Below are positions 57,576-64,000 of a stretch of DNA of 64,000 bases, in pieces (the first letter of the stretch is position 1; each line of letters starts with the position of its first letter). The notes below the pieces were generated by a model, which was given only the letters and a program-made list of their open reading frames with translations, was not told the origin of the DNA and made no database searches. The translations under genes and the position numbers were made by a program. The DNA comes from CAWJMN01 sp963844055 (GTDB lineage Bacteria > Planctomycetota > Planctomycetia > Pirellulales > Pirellulaceae). The stretch is taken from positions 3,410,001-3,474,000 of the forward strand of contig CAWJMN010000001.1 of the NCBI GenBank assembly GCA_963844055.1, given 5' to 3'.

Positions 57576-58739
57576 ATGCGGATTGCCCACGTCATCACAA
57601 GAATGGTGGTTGGCGGCGCGCAAGAAAACACGCTTTACAACTGCCAAGATCTCCTTCAGGACTTTGGGGATGAGGTCCTGCTGGTTACAGGCCCCGCTCT
57701 GGGACCCGAAGGAGACTTACTGGGGCAGGGGAGGGGACTGCCAGTACCAACGGAGATTGTGCCGAGCCTACGCCGGGCCATCTCACCGCTGCAGGATTGG
57801 ACAAGCTACTTTGCTCTTAAGCGAGTGCTAAAAGCCTTTAAGCCGGACGTCGTACATACGCATAGCGCGAAAGCTGGCATTTTAGGGCGCATGGCTGGCA
57901 CGGCCCTTCAGGTTCCGGCTGTGGTTCATACGGTGCACGGCGCACCTTTTCATCCCTATCAGAGTGCCCTTGCGCGAAATTTCTTTATTTGGTGTGAGCG
58001 GTACGGGGCCAAACGTTGCCATGCCATGATCAGCGTGGCCGATGCGATGACCGACCTGATGGTGAATGCCAAAGTGGCCTCGCGTGAGAAATTCACAACC
58101 ATCTTCAGTGGCATGGAAGTCGAACCGTTCTTGGAGGCAGACCAGTTTCGCCAGGAAACACGCGAAGCGCTGGGATTTACTGATAGCGACATCGTCATTG
58201 GGAAGATTGCCCGGCTCTTTCACCTGAAAGGGCATCACGACGTTGTTTTAGCGGCCCAGGAAGTGGTTGCCAAACTTCCCCAGGCAAAGTTCCTGTTCGT
58301 GGGAGATGGAATCCTTCGCAGCGAGCTGGAAGAGAAGATCGCCAAGCTCGGACTGACCAAGCACTTTGTTTTTACGGGCCTCGTCCCTCCTCAGCAAATT
58401 CCCCGTTACCTGGGGGCCATGGACTTACTGGTCCATGCCAGCTTGCGGGAAGGGTTGGCACGGGCGCTACCCCAGGCGCTGATCTCTGGCAAACCGGTGA
58501 TTAGTTACGACGTCGACGGGGCCCGCGAAGTTTGCATCACGGGAGAGACCGGCATTCTGTTACCGCCGCAGGATGTTTCTGGTTTGGCGAAAGCGATTGG
58601 CGAGTTGGTAGCCGATAAAGGACTGCGAGACCGCTTGGGCTTCGAGGGACGGCGACGCTTTAGCCAGCAGTTTGACCACCATTTTATGACCCAGCGGATT
58701 CGCGAACTGTACCAGCGATTGCTTCACCAAGCCCGCTAG
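57576..58739 (+). CDS. Glycosyltransferase family 4 protein
   Basis: 387 residues. GT-B fold: donor-side VIGKIARLFHLKGHHDVVLAA near 208 and LFVGDGILRSELEEK; acceptor-side start RIAHVITRMVVGGAQENTL. The usual EX7E motif reads REGLARALPQALISGKPVI, with Gln in place of the second Glu. Probably adds a sugar from a nucleotide donor to an envelope glycan or lipid. Third gene of the asd-truA run; the substrate is unknown. Confidence 0.88.
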   Translation: MRIAHVITRMVVGGAQENTLYNCQDLLQDFGDEVLLVTGPALGPEGDLLGQGRGLPVPTEIVPSLRRAISPLQDWTSYFALKRVLKAFKPDVVHTHSAKAGILGRMAGTALQVPAVVHTVHGAPFHPYQSALARNFFIWCERYGAKRCHAMISVADAMTDLMVNAKVASREKFTTIFSGMEVEPFLEADQFRQETREALGFTDSDIVIGKIARLFHLKGHHDVVLAAQEVVAKLPQAKFLFVGDGILRSELEEKIAKLGLTKHFVFTGLVPPQQIPRYLGAMDLLVHASLREGLARALPQALISGKPVISYDVDGAREVCITGETGILLPPQDVSGLAKAIGELVADKGLRDRLGFEGRRRFSQQFDHHFMTQRIRELYQRLLHQAR

Positions 58740-58754
58740 AGGGGCGTAATCTCT

Positions 58755-58793
58755 AAAAAACGGGCTGTAAATCGGACTCTAACCCTGTTTTTT
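58755..58793 (+). terminator. Possible terminator after the glycosyltransferase
   Basis: AAAAAACGGG pairs with CCCTGTTTTTT with one bulged base; loop about 20 bases. Starts 16 bases after the stop codon. Confidence 0.4.
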
Positions 58794-58946
58794 GCCGAAA
58801 GGGCGATGCTGGCAGAGCTTCATGGTTTTGCTGTACGCCGGCGCTTGCTCTTTAACCACAAGCGGAACTGGTTTAGACTGGAGGGGTTAAAGGGTTATGC
58901 GGAAGACGTAAATCGCAGCCAGTCTAGCATTTAGGTAAAATCTACC

Positions 58947-59879
58947 GTGACCAGAGTTCGGGACTTTCTAGGGCCTTATCGGTGCGTTCGACTCATTCGA
59001 GTGGGATCCACCTGCCAAGTTTGGGAAGCCGCCAAGCAAGGGGAATCGACGCGTTATGCACTGAAGGTGCTGCGCGAAGACCTGCGCCTGGACCGTGCAC
59101 TCGTGGGCGAACTCAAACATGAGTTTGAAGTCGGCCAAAAGCTGCGGCACAAGAACATCATTCGCATCCATGAGTTCAATACGGAAAATCAAACTCCGTA
59201 CTTGGTGATGGAACTGTTTGAGTTTCCCAACCTCAAACTTGTACTGCGACAAGGGGCACAAGCGCTGGCTTACTTGGCCAACACGATTATCGAACAATCG
59301 GCCGAGGCGTTGTTCTACTTGCATGGAGAAGGCTGGGTCCATCGCGACGTTAAGCCGGACAACTTCCTGGTCAGTGACGAAGGGGTCGTCAAGCTGATCG
59401 ACTTTGCGATTTCGCAAAAGATGAAGACCGGCCTTTCGGCGATGTTTAACTTCGGCGGTGGCAAAATCCAAGGAACGCGGAGCTACATGTCTCCCGAGCA
59501 GATTCGTGGGCAGAACCTCGATGCACGCTCCGACATCTATAGCTACGGTTGCCTGCTGTTTGAATTGCTCTCGGGAAAGCTGCCCTTTACGGGAGACAAC
59601 TCGGACGACCTTTTGAAGCGGCACTTGAGCGCACCGATTCCGTCACTGCAGGTTTACAACGAGAACGTCACCAGCGAATTTAGCGCTTTGATTCGGCGCA
59701 TGATGGCGAAAGACCGCAAGGATCGGCCTTCGTCCATGTGGGAGTTTTTGAAGGAGTTTAAGAACCTTCGGCCGTTCAAGGTGGTTCCCAAGCCACCGGA
59801 GGGAAAGATCATGCTGCCACGAGAAGAACGTGTATCTCCCGATGATTTGAAGAAGAAAGCTTCGCCTGGCGGTGGTTAG
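58947..59879 (+). CDS. Soluble serine/threonine protein kinase
   Basis: 310 residues from a GTG start. Hanks-type kinase with the ATP lysine in YALKVLRED near residue 40, catalytic loop HRDVKPDN near 135 and activation segment GTRSYMSPEQIRGQ near 178, then SDIYSYGCLLFELLSG. The glycine loop is degenerate (RVGSTCQVWEA) and the DFG motif reads DFA. No membrane segment, unlike many bacterial kinases. Sits between a glycosyltransferase and accA, but no functional link is shown. Confidence 0.9.
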   Translation: MTRVRDFLGPYRCVRLIRVGSTCQVWEAAKQGESTRYALKVLREDLRLDRALVGELKHEFEVGQKLRHKNIIRIHEFNTENQTPYLVMELFEFPNLKLVLRQGAQALAYLANTIIEQSAEALFYLHGEGWVHRDVKPDNFLVSDEGVVKLIDFAISQKMKTGLSAMFNFGGGKIQGTRSYMSPEQIRGQNLDARSDIYSYGCLLFELLSGKLPFTGDNSDDLLKRHLSAPIPSLQVYNENVTSEFSALIRRMMAKDRKDRPSSMWEFLKEFKNLRPFKVVPKPPEGKIMLPREERVSPDDLKKKASPGGG

Positions 59880-59953
59880 TGGTCATCGGATAGACCCGAC
59901 CTAACCTGTGCGATTACTTAGAGAACTCAGCATTCCTTAGGAATAGAAAACAT

Positions 59954-60955
59954 ATGTCAAACGGCGGATCCACTCACGGCCTGGACTTTGAACAGCCCAT
60001 CTTGGAATTGGAAGCCAAGCGTCGCGAACTAGAACTTCAGGCGCTGCGCAGCCCCGATGTGGACGAAGAGCTTCGTCAGGTCAAAAGGCAACTCGCGGAC
60101 GTTACCAAGCAGGTTTACTCGAGCCTAAGCCCTTGGCAAGTCGTACAGGTTTCGCGGCATAAAGATCGGCCGTACACCTCAGACTATTTGTCTTTGGTCT
60201 TTGAAGAGTTTGTCGAGCTTCACGGCGACCGTAAGTTTGGTGACGATCGGGCGCTTTTGGCAGGCTTTGCCAAATTGGATAAGAATAAGGTCATGGTGGT
60301 AGGCCACCAAAAGGGCCGTACCTACAAAGAACGCCAAGCCTGTGCGTTTGGCTGCGCCCATCCTGAAGGCTATCGCAAGGCGATCCTCAAGATGAAGATG
60401 GCCGAAAAGTACAACCTGCCGGTGATTTGCTTCATCGACACCCCGGGAGCCTATCCAGGGATTGGGGCCGAGGAGCGGGGTCAATCCCAAGCGATTGCCG
60501 AAAGCATGTACGAGATGTCCCGCCTACAGACGCCGGTCATCTGCATTGTTATTGGCGAAGGTGGCAGCGGCGGCGCCCTGGGGATCGGCGTTGGGGACAA
60601 GGTGGCCATGCTGCAATACTCTTACTATTCGGTCATTAGCCCCGAAGGTTGTGCCGGCATCCTGTGGAAGAGCCACCAGTACGCCGAGCGGGCCGCCAAG
60701 GCGTTGCGATTCACCTCCAGCGATTTGCTACGGCTTGGGGTGGTCGATAACGTCATTGAGGAGCCGCTGGGAGGCGCCCATCGGGACCACCACCAAATGG
60801 CTCTTCGGGTCAAGCAATACCTTCAGAAAACGCTACGCGAATTGCTGGCCCAGCCGAAGGCAACTTTGCTGGACGGCCGGTACGAAAAGTTCCGTCGCAT
60901 GGGCGTGTTTTTGGACTCGCCAGCCACCCTCGTAGAAGGCGCCGCAGCGAACTAG
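59954..60955 (+). CDS. accA: Acetyl-CoA carboxylase carboxyltransferase subunit alpha
   Basis: 333 residues. Recognised by FEQPILELEAKRRELE at the start, LVFEEFVELHGDRKFGDDRALLAGFA, INLPV-type core with FIDTPGAYPGIGAEERGQSQAIAES, GEGGSGGALGIGVGD and the YSVISPEGCAGILWKS segment. Transfers carboxyl from biotin to acetyl-CoA in fatty acid synthesis. accD is not adjacent. Ends at a clear hairpin. Confidence 0.96.
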   Translation: MSNGGSTHGLDFEQPILELEAKRRELELQALRSPDVDEELRQVKRQLADVTKQVYSSLSPWQVVQVSRHKDRPYTSDYLSLVFEEFVELHGDRKFGDDRALLAGFAKLDKNKVMVVGHQKGRTYKERQACAFGCAHPEGYRKAILKMKMAEKYNLPVICFIDTPGAYPGIGAEERGQSQAIAESMYEMSRLQTPVICIVIGEGGSGGALGIGVGDKVAMLQYSYYSVISPEGCAGILWKSHQYAERAAKALRFTSSDLLRLGVVDNVIEEPLGGAHRDHHQMALRVKQYLQKTLRELLAQPKATLLDGRYEKFRRMGVFLDSPATLVEGAAAN

Positions 60956-60992
60956 TTTCACGCGGTTTGAATCGCATCAATAACGACATCTC

Positions 60993-61024
60993 AACACGCT
61001 GCACTTCGACGTGCGGCGTGTTTT
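60993..61024 (+). terminator. accA terminator
   Basis: AACACGC-T-GCAC / GTGC-G-GCGTGTT hairpin with a 6-base loop (TTCGAC) and TTTTG after it, 38 bases after the accA stop. Confidence 0.75.
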
Positions 61025-61083
61025 GTCTTCTTGGTCATGCATGGCCGCACCAAGGGGAGTGGAACGCATGAGAAACCAGGGCT

Positions 61084-62634
61084 TTGGAAGCCGCAGTGAG
61101 GCCCAGGGAAAGCAATATTCAACGTCCGATAATGTTTCTCCGCTTTTGTGGAACTCTTCAAAAAGTAGGGAAGAGTCGGGGCTTATTGAGACAGGAGGCC
61201 CTGACAGTAGGGGTCCCTCTCGTAACTTCGCTGGTTCCCCCGAAGGAACTAAAACGCGAGACCCGAAAAAAAGTTCTGAAAAAAATCTCCGGTTCGATGC
61301 TCCGACCGTCTTGCAGCCAGCTGAGCACGCATCGAAGAAGGGCAGGCCGCGAAGCGGCCCCGGCAGGGGTGTCCCTTGGTAACACGACACCCCAAAGTAG
61401 CCAAAAGCCATACTATCGAGGTAGCCTAGACACATTACACCTTGCCTGCCATGTGCAACACGGAAAGCACTGGCCGAAGACATTCGCCAACCTGGAAGCG
61501 GTTCGGCAAACGGCTCTTAAGGAACACAAGCGGCAGCGGGTGAAGCTGGCGGGCCGGGAATGGTGGGTGCTCAATGCTCATCCTGTGAACATGGGCAAGG
61601 CTCAAGCTCAAGTCGTTTTGGAATCCAACGGCGTTACGCTGCTCGTCAACGATGTGGCCGCGTATTCGAAGGATCAGGCGAACCTCTGGCTGCAATTCGG
61701 ATCAATGCCGTTCCTGGCCACTACCACCTATGAGTCGGCCTTAGACCTCTACGCTTTTAGCTTCTTGGAGCGGCTCAGAGTTCGCCGCATACGTTCTTCG
61801 CCTCAAACGGTTCATTACTGCTTGGACGCTGGCGATCTTCCAATGTCTTACTTCGCAGAAGCGAAGCAAAACGGGTGTTACACCTCGCGGACCAAGAAGC
61901 GGCGGGCATACGAAGGGGATGAAAGTGGCGTCGAGACGCTGTACTTCGGGGAACGGCCAAACTCTCAGGGTCGCCTCTACGACAAGCTGTTGGAGTGCCG
62001 TCTTAAGTGGGCAAAAGGAGGGCAGGAGAAATTCCGGAATATCGTGGCTAACCGCTTCGATGGCGTTACTCCTGAACGGATCACACGCATTGAATGGGAG
62101 TTAAACCGCGACATCCTGCGGGACAAGTTTGCTGTTAATGATTGGGAAAACGATTGCACGCAGAAACTGGGGACCATTATGGAATACATGTCACATGATT
62201 TCCTTCGCTTCACCGAGGAGCCTGTTGATCGAGCGAATAACCACCAATCGCGGGCGAAAACGTCGCCGGAATGGGAGCATGTTCAGAACTCGCTCAAAGC
62301 TAACCTAGAGGGCAGGAATCTACCAATTGAAAAACATAAGGCCGAACCAATGACCTGTGCGGAGAAGTATCGAAACGCTTGGTATTACGCTATGTCCGGC
62401 ATGGCTTTCGAAGGGTTTCGCACGAGGGATAAGGGGGAACTCCTCGCGTACTTCGAAGACAAGATGTTGGAAAACCTTCCGGCAGACTGGGCGGATCGGC
62501 TGGAGGAAAAAAACGAACTGGCCGACCAGAGGCGATTCAATCACATAGATGAAACGACGTTTCCGGATGAGGTCGAGGAAGACGACGAAGACGACGACGC
62601 TTCCCAGGTTCAAACGGTTATCTGCTTCGAATAG
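61084..62634 (+). CDS. Putative replication initiation (Rep_trans-like) protein
   Basis: 516 codons; the true start is uncertain. Candidates are the ATG at 61132 or a GTG just before the motif SLGNTTPQSSQ (about 61368), where good composition begins. Core: YFGERPNSQGRLYDKLLE near 285, then RITRIEWELNRDILRDKF, the pattern of phage/plasmid replication initiation factors that nick DNA through a Tyr. The last 60 residues are highly acidic. First gene of a short run unlike the rest of the window, consistent with a mobile element. Confidence 0.6.
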   Translation: MEAAVRPRESNIQRPIMFLRFCGTLQKVGKSRGLLRQEALTVGVPLVTSLVPPKELKRETRKKVLKKISGSMLRPSCSQLSTHRRRAGREAAPAGVSLGNTTPQSSQKPYYRGSLDTLHLACHVQHGKHWPKTFANLEAVRQTALKEHKRQRVKLAGREWWVLNAHPVNMGKAQAQVVLESNGVTLLVNDVAAYSKDQANLWLQFGSMPFLATTTYESALDLYAFSFLERLRVRRIRSSPQTVHYCLDAGDLPMSYFAEAKQNGCYTSRTKKRRAYEGDESGVETLYFGERPNSQGRLYDKLLECRLKWAKGGQEKFRNIVANRFDGVTPERITRIEWELNRDILRDKFAVNDWENDCTQKLGTIMEYMSHDFLRFTEEPVDRANNHQSRAKTSPEWEHVQNSLKANLEGRNLPIEKHKAEPMTCAEKYRNAWYYAMSGMAFEGFRTRDKGELLAYFEDKMLENLPADWADRLEEKNELADQRRFNHIDETTFPDEVEEDDEDDDASQVQTVICFE

Positions 62635-62686
62635 GTCAGCCTGCCAAACAATGGCGATATCGCCACGATAGCGGAGTGGTACAAAC

Positions 62687-62875
62687 ATGGAAAAACCACA
62701 GGAAAAACGAGGTAGGAATCATGTGGCCGTTCATCTTCGACTTGATGCCGAATTGGTGGCGTGGATGGATCAAGAGGGCCGCCGGCAGCGGCGGCCTAGG
62801 GCGTATGTGATCATGCAAGCGCTGCAAATGATGAAAGCCGTAAGGCAGGAATGGGAGAAGGGAGAAGCCCCATGA
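62687..62875 (+). CDS. Small ribbon-helix-helix-like protein
   Basis: 62 residues. VAVHLRLDAELVAWMDQEGRRQRRPRAYVIMQALQMM has the strand-helix-helix rhythm of a short ribbon-helix-helix DNA-binding protein. The stop overlaps the next start (ATGA). Likely regulator or copy-control protein of the element. Confidence 0.5.
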   Translation: MEKPQEKRGRNHVAVHLRLDAELVAWMDQEGRRQRRPRAYVIMQALQMMKAVRQEWEKGEAP

Positions 62876-63123
62876 CGATCAGACCCAAGCGGAGAGGCCA
62901 AAGGCTTTGGAATTGGACCGAGAGAATACATATTCCGGTCCCGCTGAAGCTCAAGGCAAGCGTTTTGAGGGAAGCACGCGATAGCCGTGTTTCCGTTTCC
63001 GCGTGGGGCTATGGCATTGTGGTTGCGGCCCTTGAGAATCCGGCCTGGCTCGCTGCTGGGATGGAAGTGCTAGAGCGGCTCGAACTCGAAGCAGCGGCCC
63101 GAATTAAGAAATCAATGCGGTAG
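62872..63123 (+). CDS. Small basic protein, possible second ribbon-helix-helix protein
   Basis: 83 residues from the ATG overlapping the previous stop, with AGAAGG upstream. IHIPVPLKLKASVLREARDSRVSVSAWGYGIVVAALENP again fits a short strand followed by two helices. Translationally coupled to the previous gene. Confidence 0.5.
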   Translation: MTIRPKRRGQRLWNWTERIHIPVPLKLKASVLREARDSRVSVSAWGYGIVVAALENPAWLAAGMEVLERLELEAAARIKKSMR

Positions 63124-63360
63124 CCTGCTCCCTGGTGATCGCGTGCCCCATGAACGCAGCGTAGCAAGGGCGTGGGGCAGGCAACCAGGGCAGGGCGGGG
63201 AACTCGTTAACGGTCGTTTACGGCGTCCCTGAGTCCTAATAGGGCTCCCGCGTGCCCCTTCGCTTTCATCCCGCCGCTCACAAGAGCACCGGCGGGTGAC
63301 AAGCGAACGGGGTAACCCCCTTTGTTTTTGTTCGTCCGTTCCCAGTCTTAGGAGGTTAAC

Positions 63361-63642
63361 ATGTCCAGAGGAAAGCCGATTACACCAGCCGATTACGCCA
63401 AGAACCAAAATCAGGCCCCTGGCCATGAGGTTTGGGGGCCGACCGAAGGGACGTTGATTTGTCTTCACGTTCCTGGTGGTCGTATGGAGTTTCACTTCCA
63501 CGAGGGTTTAAGCATCGAGGAGGCGGATCGGCTTAACCGCCAATTCAAGTCTTGCAAGTCGTTCGATTCAATCGTGGCAGCGGCTCGAAGCATGGCCGCC
63601 GAAACCAACCAAAACACCGATTTGAAGATTGTCGAGGTATAG
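63361..63642 (+). CDS. Small protein of unknown function
   Basis: 93 residues with a near-perfect AGGAGGT ribosome site seven bases before the ATG, unusual in this window and typical of mobile-element genes. Acidic; no signal or membrane segment. No family recognised. Confidence 0.6.
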   Translation: MSRGKPITPADYAKNQNQAPGHEVWGPTEGTLICLHVPGGRMEFHFHEGLSIEEADRLNRQFKSCKSFDSIVAAARSMAAETNQNTDLKIVEV

Positions 63643-64000
63643 CGGGTGCTTCATTTGGGTAACCTCCAAGAGGCGGCGGCCCGGAGTGCGGACCGGAGGA
63701 GGAGGAGCGGGACGCGACGACGATCGAGCGGCTCCGCACTGCTAGGGCCATCCCATGATGGAAGGCACCAAAAAAGGGCTTGCGTTAACCGGCACTTCTA
63801 GCCGATGATTCTCCCAGCCAAGAAACGAGAAAAGCCACGGGCGCCAACCCATGGCTTTTCTATCTTTTCTTTGTCGCGTGTTGGGTCGGGAAAACCCTCT
63901 CGCGTTAGCAAGTGCCTGGGCTTTCACCCCAGGGCTTTACACATTCAGGAATGGAACTCCTAACGTGCGTCGTAACTCTACATCGGCCGCCTCCGAATCT
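63643..64000. other. Right edge, no gene seen
   Basis: About 360 bases. Contains the terminator at 63829 and a CCTGGG...CCCAGG inverted repeat near 63915-63933. No supported gene before the end of the window. Confidence 0.35.
63829..63870 (+). terminator. Terminator after the small gene
   Basis: AAAAGCCA-C-GGG / CCC-A-TGGCTTTT hairpin with a CGCCAA loop, followed by a T-rich tract (TATCTTTTC). Confidence 0.7.

Overview
The window looks like the chromosome of a planctomycete, probably of the Pirellula/Blastopirellula group. The evidence is the mix of secreted sulfatases, two pairs of giant 'planctomycete cytochrome' (PSCyt1/DUF1549/DUF1553) and DUF1501 proteins, many Tat-type (RR) signals, a prepilin-like secreted protein, weak or missing Shine-Dalgarno sites and loosely packed genes on both strands. 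No rRNA or CRISPR was seen. One tRNA (Ser-GGA) is present.

Layout. 0.1-15.2 kb: a polysaccharide/sulfate-ester locus with three sulfatases on the minus strand (one frameshifted), a divergent PSCyt1/DUF1549/DUF1553-DUF1501 pair, two secreted hydrolases and two Tat-exported proteins of Gfo/Idh/MocA type. 15.5 kb: tRNA-Ser. 16.0-19.5 kb: a tight operon of two small membrane proteins, a tetraether-lipid-synthase-like radical SAM enzyme and a divergent Lgt-like membrane transferase; this is a candidate lipid-modification system. 19.5-20.4 kb: a small membrane protein and a secreted cysteine-rich protein. 20.7-24.8 kb: a four-gene operon (coiled coil, membrane-anchored formylglycine-generating-like domain without the catalytic cysteines, zinc-ribbon GTPase, GAP1-N2-like protein) that resembles NTP-dependent conflict/signalling systems built on double-GTPases. 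24.8-29.4 kb: carA, an alaC-type aminotransferase, and a YhaM-like nuclease. 29.8-34.5 kb: a second PSCyt1/DUF1549/LamG/DUF1553-DUF1501 pair. 34.5-48 kb: solA-like oxidase, small membrane proteins, HPP protein, heme protein, halogenase-like flavoprotein with a MarR regulator, queD/queC, a Tat-exported protein, floA, mnmA and a frameshifted prepilin-type protein. 48.5-61 kb: housekeeping genes clpX, rpmB, gatC, gatA, gatB, asd, truA, a glycosyltransferase, a protein kinase and accA. 61-64 kb: a Rep-like protein followed by three small ORFs, likely part of an integrated mobile element that runs off the right edge.

Two window-wide observations stand out. The octamer GGGCAGGG occurs at least 14 times on the plus strand and was not found on the minus strand, independent of gene direction; it matches the E. 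coli FtsK-orienting consensus GGGNAGGG. Three otherwise well-conserved genes are each broken by a one-base frame change, which may be assembly error or real decay.
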